Origin: CAVSDF01 sp963726715
Lineage (GTDB): Bacteria; Bacteroidota; Rhodothermia; Rhodothermales; BA12
Direction of reading: 5' to 3'
Assembly: GCA_963726715.1 (NCBI GenBank)
Contig: CAVSDF010000008.1
Location: 248,001-312,000, forward strand
Length of the DNA: 64,000 bases
Of the stretch, positions 54,366-64,000 are shown one piece after another. The position numbers and the translations under genes are program-made. Numbering within the stretch: position 1 is the stretch's first letter; each line of letters begins with the position of its first letter. The notes beneath the pieces are model-generated. The model was given only the letters and a program-made list of their open reading frames with translations, did no database searches and was not told where the DNA came from.

Positions 54366-57300
54366 ATGACGCTCAAGCGAACGCTCCTCGGAGCCCTCGC
54401 GCTCGTCGTGTCCGCTGGTGGACTTGCCACCGCGGCTCAGGCGCAAACTGTCGGAACGTGTTCCGGTGGCGCCGCCTCGACGGACCTGGACATCAACAAC
54501 GTCCGGGCGCGACTCTTCAACAACGGCGGTCTCTTCTGGAAGGGCGCGGGCAACGTGTACAACGTGCCCAAGGCCCCGACCGGTACCCCCATCACCCCCA
54601 ACGCGGTCTTCGCGGGCGGCATCTGGCTCGGCGGTCTCGTCGGGACCGAACTGCGCGCCGTCGCAGCGACGTACGCCAACTGGGAGCTCTGGCCTGGCCC
54701 GCTCGGCGCCGACGGCAACCTCATCAACCCGAACTGCTCGGTCTACGACCGCATCTTCCTCGTCAGCCGCGAGCAGCTCCGCCAGTATGTCGCCAGTGGC
54801 ACCACCACGAACGACCTGACGGCGTGGCCAACCGGCCTCGGCGCGCCGACGTTCGTCGACGCCAACAAGAACGCCGTCCGCGACTTCATCGATACCAACA
54901 ACAACGGCATCCAGGACCCCGGTGAGGCTCTGGAGCAGGTCGTCGTCCCGACGAGCCGTACGCAGCTCATCAACCTCCAGGCCAACCAGCTTCCGCTCCT
55001 GACGGGCGACCAGATGGCATGGTGGATCATGAACGATGTCGGCGGCGCCAAGCGGACGACCAACACGAAGCCGCTCGGCCTCGAAGTGCAGGTCTCGGCG
55101 TTCTCGTTCGCCCGCGAGGGTGCCCTAGGCAATACGACCTTCTACCGCTACAAGCTTGCTTACAAGGGCAGCCAGCCGCTCACGAAGGCGTACTTCGGCG
55201 TTTTCTCGGACCCGGACCTCGGCAACGCGACCGACGACTACGTCGGCTCGATTCCGGCGCAGGGCCTCGGCTACGTCTACAACGCGGACAACAACGACGA
55301 AGGCTCTGACGGGTACGGCTCACCGCCGCCAGCGCTCGGCTACGACTTCTTCCAGGGACCGCTCGTCGACGCGCCCGGCCAGACCTTCACCGACCCCGAC
55401 GGCACGCGTCTCCCAGAACAAGACGCGTTTGCCCGCCACGGGCTTCATGTATTACGACAACAACGCGTCGAACCACGGTGACCCGGTTGCCGGCACGGAC
55501 CAGCACTACAAGTTCCTCAAGAGCACCTGGAAGGACGGCTCGCCGATTCGCAACTGTGGCAACGGCGACGACACGGCCCTCGCCACGTGCACGCCTGAGA
55601 CCTTCATGTTTCCGGGCAACCCGATCACGAAGCAGGGCTGGAGCGAGTTCAACATCTTCCCCGGAACCGGCGCCCCACGGGCCAACGCCCCGAACGACCG
55701 TCGTTTTCTGATCTCGACCGGCCCGTTCACGATCAACCCCGGCGATGAGCAGACGATTGTCTACGGGATCGTCTGGGCACGTGGCGGCACGAACCTCGGG
55801 TCGGTGACGGCCCTCGGACGCGCCGACAACCAGGCACAGCTGGCCTTCGACAACAACTTCATCCTCCCTGACCCGCCGGCCGCGCCGCGCGTGAACAAGG
55901 CGGAGCAGAACAAGGAAGTCATCCTCTCGTGGTACTACGACCCGACGGACAACAACTTCCAGAATGGCTACCGTGCCCCGCTCTCGGTCGCCGGCCAGCA
56001 GACGTTCTACACCTTCGAAGGCTTCAACATCTTCCGGTACCCGAACGAGGCGTTCAACGCGGAAGAAGGTGAACTCATCGCCACCTACGACCGCATCAAC
56101 GGCGTGACGCAGATCATCGAGGACAACGACCTCGGAACGACCTCGATCACGGCGAACGGTTCGGACAATGGGCTCCAGTACTCGATCCGTGAGACTGGTC
56201 TGACGAACTACAAGAAGTACTACTACGGCGTTCAGGCGTACGCGTACAACGGCAGCACGCCGGTCGAGAAAATCCTGCGCTCGCAGGTGACGCGCATCAC
56301 CGTCACCCCGCAGCCGACGACGGCCCGCAATGGCGGCACGCAGGACGTGACCGGCAACGCTGGACGTACCCTCTCGTCCACCCGGGCTGCGACGGCGCTC
56401 GGTCAGGGATCGATTTCGGCCTCCGTCATCGACCCGACCCGCATCACCGGTGACAGCTACCGCGTGCAGTTCTACAACTACTCGTTCACCTTCAACGGAG
56501 CGCCCACGACAGTTCTGGCCTACGACATCGTCAATGTCAACACGGGAGTCAAGATCTTCGACGGGCGGGCGTTCGCCAACCGTACGGGTCTTCGCAGCCC
56601 GCAGCGCGCCGACGAAGTGGGCGGAGAAGGAGGCGGTGCGGCGACGCTCGCCACGGGTGATGGACTTCAGTTCTTCATCGGTGGGCCTGCGCCGGGGTAC
56701 ATCGACTTCCAGGTGACACGCAACGCTGCCGGACCGCTGAACCCGCCCGATTACGGCGCGGCGGACCTGAACCACCGTGGCTTCCCTCGCACGGTGCCGA
56801 CCACCAGCCCGTACTACGACGGAGTTCCCGGTCGCAACCAGTCGACGAACAACGCCCGCTGGGGCGTCCACACGGCCAACGTCAACACGGCTGCTGCGCC
56901 CACGACCGACACCGGATACGCCTACTTCCTGAGCCGCACGACCCGTGACGGATTGTTGTTCGCGTCCCAGAACGCCAGCGACTTCGAGTACCGCTTCACC
57001 GCGGCCGGGTCGACGGTCTACAACTACTTCACCGACGGCGCCATCTACCAGGCTCCGTTTGAGGTGTGGGATGTTGGCACGAAGCCGGACGCCTCGGACG
57101 ACGTGCGCCTGATCCCGCTCATCAACCCGATCGCGGGTGGCGTGGGCAACGTGTTCGACCTCGGCGAGGACCACCCGACCTCGGGTGCCTTCAACGACCC
57201 GCAGACCGACTGGGTCTACGCCGTCCGTCCTCTCGATGGGTCGCCGGGACAGGCGGGGTACAACAAGTGGGTGACCTCGGTCAACACTCTCGGTGTCAAC

Positions 57301-57876
57301 TGGGACGGTGAAGAGGCCAAGCTGAACCCTGCGGTTCCCACCGGACTCGACGAGGTGATCTCGCGTCTCGTGTTCGTGAACCAGAACGGCGGCACCGTCC
57401 CCGGTCCGTACAACGCACTGATGCCGGAGACGGGCACGATCTTCAAGCTCGTGACCGCCAAGCCGAACTCGCCTGGCGACATCTACACGATCGCCACCGA
57501 CAGCGTGAGCGCCAGTGTCGGCGTGGACAGCCTCTTCCAGGCTTCCATCGACCGCATCGGCATCTCGCCGAACCCGTACCGTGGCGCCTCGAACTACGAG
57601 ACGTCGAACCTGCAGGACGCCGCTCGCTTCACCGGCCTGCCGGAACGCGCGACGATCCGCATCTTCACGCTCTCGGGCACGCTCATCCGCACGCTTCGCA
57701 AGAGCGGGCCGGACCGCTTCCTCGAGTGGGACCTCCAGACGGAGAACGCACTCCCGATCGCCTCGGGCATGTACCTCATCCACGTCGACGTGCTCGACAC
57801 CGACGGCAAGTCCATCGGGGAGAAGGTCATCAAGTTCGGCGTCGTCAAGAAGCGCATCCAGCTCGACCTGCTCTGA
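54366..57876 (+). CDS. Large T9SS type A sorting-domain protein (one frameshift)
   Basis: About 1170 codons. The signal peptide MTLKRTLLGALALVVSAGGL ends at AQAQ. Then NNVRARLFNNGGLFWKGAGN, GGIWLGGLVGTELRAVAATY and YKLAYKGSQPLTKAYFGVFS follow. A frame change near 55410 joins DPDGTRLPE to NKTRLPATGFMYYDNNAS. The middle has fibronectin-like strands (KEVILSWYYDPTDNNFQNGY, YYGVQAYAYNGSTPVEKILR). The C-terminus is a T9SS type A sorting domain: ISPNPYRGASNYETSNLQ, RIFTLSGTLIRTLRKSGPDR, IASGMYLIHVDVLDTDGKSI. It is probably exported and attached at the cell surface; catalytic motifs are not seen. Ninety-three bases after the TonB receptor. Confidence 0.86.
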
Positions 57877-57906
57877 GGCCCTGCATCTAACTAAGGAGAC
57901 ACATCC

Positions 57907-58935
57907 ATGAACACCAAAGTCTCGCTGCTCGGCCTCGCGGCGCTCACCTTCGCGGTGGGTGCCCAGGCCCAGAGCGATCGAAAGGGAACAGCAGGTGCCG
58001 AGCACCTGCTCATTCCCGTCACGGCCAAGACGACCTCGATGGGCGTCGGCATGACGGCCGGTATGGCCAACATGTCCGCCGTCGAGGCCCTCCAGTCGAA
58101 CCCCGCCGGCCTCGCCGTCAACACGTCGACCGACGTCCTCTTCAGCCGCATGAACTATGTGGCCGACGTCGGCGTCAACTACGTGGGCATCGCGCAGCGC
58201 TTCGGGCAGAACAACATCGCCCTCAGCCTGCAGTCGTGGGACTTCGGCGACATCGCGGTGCAGTCGGAAGACTCGCCCGACGTCGACCCGTCGCTCACCT
58301 ACAACGCCAACTACTTCGTGGCCGGGCTGTCGTTTGCGCGGCAACTCACCGACCGCATCGCGGCTGGCACGACCGTCAAGGTGCTCTCCGAGCAGATCGA
58401 CGACATGAACGCCGGAGGCATTGCCCTCGACGCGGGCATGACGTACACGGTCGGGGAGTCGGGCCTGCGCTTCGGCGTGAGCCTGAAGAACTTCGGCGCG
58501 CAGATGAACTACGGCGGCAACGGCCTCGTGCGTCTCGAGCAGATCACCGGCCAGGACAACAACACCACGCCCAACGCCGTCGCGGTGCAGGGCGCGAATT
58601 TCGAACTCCCGTCGCTGCTCAACTTTGGCATCACCTACACGCGGCCTCTCGGGGCCAACGCCAACGTGACGACGCTCGCCAACTTCCGCTCCAACTCGTT
58701 TGGAGACGCGCAGTACAGCGGCGGCCTCGAAGTCGGCTTCGCCAACCTGGTCTACGCCCGCGGCGGATACCTCGCGCAGGCCGACCGCGCCGACAACTTC
58801 TTCACCGGCGTCAGCGCGGGTGCGGGTGTGAACCTCAACCTCGGCGGCACCGCCGTCATGGTCGACTACGCCATCCGCCCCGTCCGCTACTTCAACGGCA
58901 CGGTGCAGATGGTGACGGCCAGCGTGCGCCTCTGA
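57907..58935 (+). CDS. PorV/PorQ family outer membrane protein
   Basis: 342 aa. The signal peptide MNTKVSLLGLAALTFAVGAQ ends at AQ. Then GTAGAEHLLIPVTAKTTSMG, SAVEALQSNPAGLAVNTSTD (the NPAG after the first strands is typical), MNYVADVGVNYVGIAQRFGQ, and repeated barrel strands (VKVLSEQIDDMNAGGIALDA, GLRFGVSLKNFGAQMNYGG), ending FNGTVQMVTASVRL. PorV proteins shuttle T9SS cargo or act as a partner of the surface attachment complex. Uninterrupted. The gene follows the T9SS cargo by 30 bases with an aaggaga ribosome-binding site, so it is probably the last gene of the operon. Confidence 0.9.
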   Translation: MNTKVSLLGLAALTFAVGAQAQSDRKGTAGAEHLLIPVTAKTTSMGVGMTAGMANMSAVEALQSNPAGLAVNTSTDVLFSRMNYVADVGVNYVGIAQRFGQNNIALSLQSWDFGDIAVQSEDSPDVDPSLTYNANYFVAGLSFARQLTDRIAAGTTVKVLSEQIDDMNAGGIALDAGMTYTVGESGLRFGVSLKNFGAQMNYGGNGLVRLEQITGQDNNTTPNAVAVQGANFELPSLLNFGITYTRPLGANANVTTLANFRSNSFGDAQYSGGLEVGFANLVYARGGYLAQADRADNFFTGVSAGAGVNLNLGGTAVMVDYAIRPVRYFNGTVQMVTASVRL

Positions 58936-58948
58936 CCGCACCCGTCCG

Positions 58949-59006
58949 CGGCCCCGCCGCACGACGACCCCTTCGGCGGGGCCGCATCCTTCGGGATGCG
59001 GCCCCG
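58949..59006 (+). terminator. Two mutually exclusive hairpins after porV
   Basis: Hairpin 1 pairs cggccccgccg (58949-58959) with cggcggggccg (58974-58984). Hairpin 2 pairs cggggccgcatcc (58977-58989) with ggatgcggccccg (58994-59006) around a ttcg loop. They share 58977-58984, so only one can form. Hairpin 2 with its tetraloop is a strong terminator candidate, though only tttg follows. Confidence 0.55.
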
Positions 59007-59096
59007 CTGCCGTTTGTGGACGGCGTGTCGGCACCGCCCACGCGCCCGCGGCAACACCTCGGGCACACAGACGGACAGACGTGGCGCGCACCCCGC

Positions 59097-59104
59097 TATC
59101 TTGC
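59097..59104 (+). promoter_or_regulatory. Candidate -7 box TATCTTGC
   Basis: tatcttgc ends 8 bases before the ATG at 59112, so the transcript would be near leaderless. Confidence 0.35.
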
Positions 59105-59111
59105 CGGTCTG

Positions 59112-61317
59112 ATGCTCCGTTCCGTGCCCCGCGCCTTCGCCTTTCTCGTCTGTCTCGCCGCCACCGTCGGCGCGTGCAGCCCGTCCGTGTCGCCGGAGGA
59201 GGCGGGAGATGAGACGGCGCGCTTCCGCAACGTCTCCGCCGACGCGCGCGACTCGGTGGCGTTCGTCGGCGACCGCGTGTGCGCGTCGTGCCACGAGGAC
59301 CTGTGGGCGTCGTATCAGAGCCACGGCATGGCGCAGTCGATGCAGCGCCTCTCCGACTCGACGCTGATGGGCGAGACCTTCGACGGCCCGCCGGTCATCC
59401 ACGCCGCCTCGGGGTTCACGTACCGCGCGCTCCGCACCGCCGACGGGCGGTTCGTGCAGGAGGAGACGCAGACCGACGACGCGGGCGCGGTCGCCCACCG
59501 GCTCGCGCGCGAGATGACGTACGTCGTCGGCGGAGGCGGTGCGGCGCGGTCGTACCTCGCACGCATCGGGCCGCGGCTCGTGCAACTGCCGCTCACGTGG
59601 TACGCGCAGAAGCAGCGGTGGGACATGAGTCCGGGGTACGAAGCCGAGAACGTCCGCTTCGACCGCGTCGTCAACGACCGCTGCCTGACCTGCCACACGG
59701 CCTATCCGACGCCTGTCGCGCGCACGAGCGACCAGTTCACCGAGGTGCCGCTCGGCATCGGGTGCGAGCGGTGCCACGGGCCGGGCGCCCTCCATGTCGA
59801 GGCGCGCCTCGCCAACCCGGAAGCAGGCGACTCGGCGGACTGGACCATCGTCAACCCCAAGCACCTGACGCTCGCGCGGCGCCTCGACGTGTGCCAGCAG
59901 TGCCATCTCCAAGGGACCGTGATGCTGCTGCGCGAGGGCGAGACGCCGTACAGCTACCGTCCGGGCCGTCCGTTCGAGGCGCAGCAGGCGATTTTCTCGA
60001 CCATCGCCGCGTCGGTGGAGGAGGGCGGGCCGATCGGGGTCATCTCGCACGCCGAGCGGATGAAGCAGAGCGCGTGTTTCCTGGAGACGCAGGCGACGCC
60101 GCGCCCGATGGAGTGCACGACATGCCACAATCCGCACGAGGGCTTCCGCGAGGCCGGACCGGCGTACTTCAACCGCACCTGCCTGACGTGCCACACGCCT
60201 GCGACGCTCGCCGCCGCCGTCCCCCCGGCCGCCCGCGCCGATCACGCGCCGACGGCCAACTGCACGTCGTGTCACATGCCGAAGGTCGTCTCCGAGGTGC
60301 CGCACTCGTCGTTCACCGACCACCGCATCCGCGTCGTCCGTGCGAGGGCCACGCCGCCCGACGAGACCGCCCCGACCGGCACCGTCGAACTCGCCGCCTA
60401 CTTCCCCCGCGACGCCGCCCCCGGCGAGACCACCGGCGACGCCGCGATCTACCGGGCGATGGCCTACATCGTCTATGGACGCCAGCGCGGCGACACCGCC
60501 GCCCTCGCGCGCGGCGAACAGGCGCTCGCCGCCGCCCTCGACGGACAGGACGCGGGCCACGGCGAGGCGCACTTCCTCCTCGGCTTCGCCCGGTTGCAGC
60601 AGGGCCGCGCCGCCGACGCCATCGCGCCGCTCGAAGCCGCCGTCCGCCTCGCGCCCGACGTTCCCGAGCGCCTGAACGCCCTCGCCCAGGCCTACGAGGG
60701 CGCCGGGCCGCGCCGCCGAGGCCGGGCCACGCTACCAGGACGCGCTCCGCTTGCAGCCGGCCCTTGCCTCGGTGCGCGTCAACTACGGACGCCTGCTCGA
60801 AGCGCAGGGCCGCCTCGCCGAAGCCGCGACGGAGTACCGCGCCGCCGCCGACGCCTTCCCGTGGCTCGCCACGGCGCACTACAACCTCGGCACCGTCCTC
60901 GCGCGCCTCGGCGACCTCGCGGGCGGAGAATCGCAGCTCCGCGAGGCCGTCGCCCTCGCCCCCACCGATGCCCTCGCGCGCGGCAACCTCGGCACGATCT
61001 ACGCCGGATCGGGGCGACTGGCACTCGCCAGAGCCGAGTTCGAAGCCGCCGTCCGCGCCGCGCCGCGCGACGCAACGGCCCTCGCCAACCTCGGCGCCTT
61101 CTTCCTCAACGAGAACGACATCGCCCGCGCCGAGGCGCTCCTGACGCGCGCCGTCGAGGCCAATCCCGCCAACGCCGACGCCCTCGTCAACCTCGCCCTC
61201 GCCCTCGCCAAGCAAGGCCGCCTCGCCGAAGCGGCGCAGCGCGCCCAGCAAGCCCTCGCCGTCCGCCCCGGCGACCCCCGCGCGACGGCGCTGCTGCAGA
61301 TGATGGCAGGGCGGTGA
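59112..61317 (+). CDS. Seven-heme cytochrome c/TPR lipoprotein (frameshifts near 60720)
   Basis: The signal peptide MLRSVPRAFAFLVCLAATVG ends in a lipobox (VGAC). The first half has seven CxxCH heme sites: CASCH, CLTCH, CERCH, CQQCH, CTTCH, CLTCH, CTSCH, with HGPGALHVEARL and MECTTCHNPHEGF near them. The second half is TPR: EAHFLLGFARLQQGRAADAI, then after a break near 60720 VNYGRLLEAQGRLAEAATEY, AHYNLGTVLARLGDLAGGES, ARGNLGTIYAGSGRLALARA, ALANLGAFFLNENDIARAEA. Multiheme cytochrome fused to TPR is known in bacteria with outer-membrane or periplasmic electron transfer; the partner is unknown. Two one-base changes in GC runs explain the break. Confidence 0.85.
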
Positions 61318-61387
61318 GGGGTGAGTTGGTGAGGGGTGGGATGGGGAGTTTGTCGTGGGGTGTTGGTCGTTCCCGGAGCGCAGCCCG

Positions 61388-63297
61388 TCACCGCGCGGCG
61401 AAGCGCCAGATGTGGGCGGACCGCGGCGGAAGCACGAGCGCGAGCGGACCGGATGCCGGAAGTGTGACCGCCGCGCCCCCCAGTACGTCCGCTGCCGATT
61501 GCCCGGCGAACGTGCGCGGCGCTGTGTGGCCCGCTTCTGGCAGGCTAAGCGCGAGCGGGACGGCCACCGTTCGCGCGTCGTCGCCTTCGTTGAAGGCCAC
61601 GACGACGAGGTCCTCGCCGAGGCGGCGCTCGTAGACGAGCACGCGGGCGTCGGACACGAGCGTCGTCATCGAGCCGTGGGTGAGGGCCGGGCTGGACGTG
61701 CGCAGGTGGGCGAGGCGGCGGTAGGCGGCGAAGAGGTCGGCGTCGAAGGCGACCGCGTCGCGCGGGCGCGGCTGGCCGAACGGGTGGCTCGCCTCGTCGG
61801 CGAAGCGCATCTCGGGCCAGACCATCGGCTTGCGCTCGTCGGGGTCGTCGGCGCCCCACATCCCGGCCTCGTCCCCATAAAAGAGGTGCGGCGCGCCGAC
61901 GCTCGTGAACTGGTGCGCGAGCATCCGGCGCATCAACGCCCACTCGGCGCCTTGCGGACGCCGCACGTCGTAGCGGCGGTTGTCGCTGACGCCGATGTCG
62001 TGGTCGAAGCGCGTCGGGGCGTTGACGACCTGCGAGGCGAGGCGGTCGGTGTCGTGGGTGCCGAAGGCGTTCATCATCGCGTACGAGGCGGCGGCGGGCA
62101 CGGAGGCGCGGAGCGAGTCGAGTTCGCGGGCGAAATCGGCGGCGTCGTACGTCTGGCCCGCGGCGAGGTCGGAGGCGAGGAAGAAGCGCCGCGCCGCGCG
62201 TGCCCAGCGGTAGTTCATCACCGCATCGAAGGCGTCGCCCTGCACCCACGGCGCCGGTTCGAACATCTCGTCGCGCGGCCAGTCCTTCCACCACACCTCA
62301 CCGACGAGGTAGGCGTCGGGGTTGATCGCGCGGATGTGGCCGCGGAAGTCCCGCCAGAAGCGCAGGCTCACCATCTCCGCCACGTCGAGGCGCCACCCGT
62401 CGATGCCGTCGCGCGGGTCGCCGTCGCCGTCCGGGTCCATCCACCGCGCCGCCGACGCGAAGACGTAGTCGCGGACGGGCGCGACGAGGCCGGTCGCGTC
62501 CTCGCGCAGCTCGGGGAGTTCGCGGACGTTCATCCAGCCGGCGGCGTCGGTCTCGTTGGTGTCGGGCGTGGCCGGGTCGTCGAAGCGGCGCACGGTGAAC
62601 CAGTCGCGGTACGGGCTGGCGGCGCCGCGCCGCGCGAGGTCTTCGTAGGCGAAGCTGCGCAGGCCCATGTGGTTGAAAACGCCGTCGAGCACGACCCGCA
62701 TTCCCCGGCGATGGGCCTCAGCGACGAGGTCGAGGAAGAGGCGGTCCGCGCGCGTCCAGACCCATGTCTCGGGCCGCAGCGGGTCTTCGGCGGCGATCCT
62801 CGCGCGGTCGCCGTCGGGGTCGGGGCCGAAGTGGACGTCGATGTGGTGGAAGGTGGCACCGTCGTACTTGTGGAGCGAGGGCGCGTCGAAGACGGGGTTG
62901 AGGTAGAGCGCGGTGACGCCGAGCGAGTCGAGATAGGGCAGGGCGTCGACGACGCCCTGCAGGTCGCCGCCGTAGCGCCGGAGCTGCACGCCGGTGTAGA
63001 ACGGCAGGCCCCGCTCCCACTCGGCCTGCGCGTACCAGTCCGCCGTCCACTCGGCGACGCGCCAGCCGCGGGGGGCGATCTGCGGCCACGAGCCGCGAAT
63101 CGAGGCGAGCGTGGGGTCGTTGGAGGCGTCGCCGTTGCGGAAGCGCTCGGGGAAGATCTGGTACCAGACGGCGCCCGCCGCCCACGACGGCACATCGGGG
63201 GCGGTCTGGGCGGGCGCGTCTGGGCGGGCGCGGTCTGCGCGGTGCTCGGACGCGGGAGGCAGGCGGCGGCGAGGAGGGCGAACAGGAGCGGGCGCAT
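61388..63297 (-). CDS. Secreted GH13 alpha-amylase, neopullulanase-like (one frameshift)
   Basis: The ATG at 63297 gives the signal peptide MRPLLFALLAAACLPRPSTA ending at AQ in one frame. The frame changes near 63210 to APDVPSWAAGAVWYQIFPER, and it then runs uninterrupted. GH13 regions are complete: DVVDGVFNHMG-like LDGVFNHMGL, DGWRLDVAEM (nucleophile Asp), YLVGEVWW (acid Glu) and AFGTHDTDRL (Asp). PVFDAPSLHKYDGATFHHID and FYGDEAGMWG also match cyclomaltodextrinase/neopullulanase-type enzymes. A beta-sandwich with VVVAFNEGDDARTVAVPLAL closes it. It would hydrolyse alpha-1,4-glucans in the periplasm or outside the cell. A longer start upstream without a signal is less likely. Confidence 0.88.
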
Positions 63298-63422
63298 CGG
63301 CGTCGGGGAGCATCGGGGACGCGTCAAGATCGTGTGCGGTGCGGCTGGCTGCAACGAATGCCGTTTGGCCCGCACGTCCACCGCGCCCAGCCAGCGGTCG
63401 TGCGATGTTGCAGAGCGTGTGG

Positions 63423-63450
63423 TTTGTGGACGCGCCACGGGCTACGTTAC
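63423..63450 (+). promoter_or_regulatory. Candidate promoter TTTG-16-TACGTTAC
   Basis: tttg at 63423-63426 and tacgttac at 63443-63450, 30 bases upstream of the ATG at 63480. The spacing is a little shorter than the usual Bacteroidota -33/-7 spacing. Confidence 0.35.
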
Positions 63451-63479
63451 GGGCGTCTCCACCCCGACCCGTTCCAATC

Positions 63480-64000
63480 ATGCGTCACTGGTTCTTCGTT
63501 CTCGGCCTTGCGGCCGCCGTCGCCCTCGCACCTTCCGGCGCCTCGGCGCAGGTGCAGGAGGTGCGCATCGACACCGTCTCCGTCCGACAGATCGGGCCGG
63601 GAATGACGTACATGCGGCTGCACGCGCCCGCCATCCCGTGGGTCATCAACGTGATCGAGGTGGACCTCAAGAACCCGTACCTCGATGTCGAGGCCGTCAA
63701 GGCACGCGACCTGCGCGCGGGCGGGCTCGAACGCACGTCCGACATAGCCGCGCGGCGCGGCACCCCGACCCGTCGCGTCGTCGGCGCGGTCAACGCGGGG
63801 TTCTTCGGGGCCGGCGGCGCTCTCACCGGCCTCCACGTCGGCGACGGCGAGGTGGCCGGCTCGACGGGGCAGCCGAGCTACTCGTCCATCGGCGTGAGCC
63901 GCGACATGGGGGCGCTCGTCGGCGCGCTCGCCGTCACGACGACGGCGATCTCGCGCACGGGCAGCCGCACCGTGAACCTCTACAACGACGTCCGCGGCGC
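63480..64000 (+). CDS. Phosphodiester glycosidase/NAGPA-domain protein, truncated by window end
   Basis: The frame from the ATG at 63480 is open to the window edge (about 173 codons). The signal peptide is MRHWFFVLGLAAAVALAPSG to ASAQ. Then VSVRQIGPGMTYMRLHAPAI, PWVINVIEVDLKNPYLDVEA and VVGAVNAGFFGAGGALTGLH follow. The block NAGFF and the order of strands fit the phosphodiester glycosidase (NAGPA) domain of exopolysaccharide-related proteins. The C-terminus is not in the window, so other domains cannot be judged. A TACGTTAC box 30 bases upstream, with TTTG 16 bases before it, could be its promoter. Confidence 0.78.
   Translation, partial: MRHWFFVLGLAAAVALAPSGASAQVQEVRIDTVSVRQIGPGMTYMRLHAPAIPWVINVIEVDLKNPYLDVEAVKARDLRAGGLERTSDIAARRGTPTRRVVGAVNAGFFGAGGALTGLHVGDGEVAGSTGQPSYSSIGVSRDMGALVGALAVTTTAISRTGSRTVNLYNDVRG

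Noticed and set aside
55387..59091. A 1234-codon minus-strand frame opposite the T9SS cargo
   Set aside because: Antisense shadow. The plus strand has the conserved domains, signal peptides and ribosome sites.

Overview
The window is about 64 kb of very GC-rich DNA from a member of the Bacteroidota/Rhodothermota lineage (Rhodothermia-like; inferred, not proven). Evidence for this placement: a PorX-type response regulator/PglZ protein, three proteins with type IX secretion (T9SS) C-terminal sorting domains, two PorV/PorQ-family beta-barrels, TonB receptors with N-terminal carboxypeptidase-regulatory domains, a DUF4270 lipoprotein beside the short Bacteroidota 'glycogen synthase', TIGR02757, and recurring TAnnTTGG-type boxes just upstream of start codons. 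These resemble the Bacteroidota -7 promoter element. Most genes are housekeeping or cell-envelope genes.

Layout. 1-3 kb: partial pilin-like protein, DUF4342 protein, PLP-dependent threonine/serine dehydratase overlapping a TIGR02757 gene. 3-6.6 kb (minus): heat-shock operon hrcA-grpE-dnaJ plus a flavin reductase. 7-9 kb: Tyr/Gly-rich secreted protein. 9.2-13 kb: mutL facing porX. 13-14.5 kb: two unknown proteins. 14.7-17.4 kb: clpB, broken in frame about twenty times. 17.7-22.4 kb: alpha/beta hydrolase, rho, cupredoxin lipoprotein, class I aldolase. 22.5-28.8 kb (minus): TonB receptor with a small Cys/His protein, ROK kinase, FtsB-like protein, enolase. 29-32.8 kb (minus): orphan GT5 domain, DUF4270 lipoprotein, outer-membrane protein. 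33-40 kb (plus): oxidoreductase, TPR/ligand-binding protein, bamD, Nudix, MurF-like ligase. 40-46.6 kb: lipoprotein/T9SS BNR protein/PorV-like operon, then a T9SS heparinase II/III-like protein. 46.6-50.5 kb: outer-membrane lipoprotein, MacB-type ABC transporter, esterase. 50.9-59 kb: TonB receptor, large T9SS cargo and PorV in one operon behind a long leader. 59-64 kb: seven-heme cytochrome/TPR lipoprotein, secreted GH13 amylase, and the start of a phosphodiester-glycosidase-like gene.

Two features run through the whole window. First, many conserved genes (clpB, eno, fba, porX, both TonB receptors, the amylase, T9SS genes) carry one-base frame breaks, often compensated a little further on, while neighbours such as mutL, rho and dnaJ are intact. 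Uncorrected assembly indels are the most economical reading. Second, intergenic spaces hold several families of short dispersed palindromic or inverted repeats, including two pairs of near-identical copies in opposite orientation. No tRNA, rRNA, CRISPR array, insertion-sequence transposase, phage or defence system was recognised. I did not find a convincing novel multi-gene system. The best leads are the MutL linker repeat, the orphan GT5 protein, the cytochrome-TPR fusion, the Cys/His protein beside a TonB receptor, and the repeat families.
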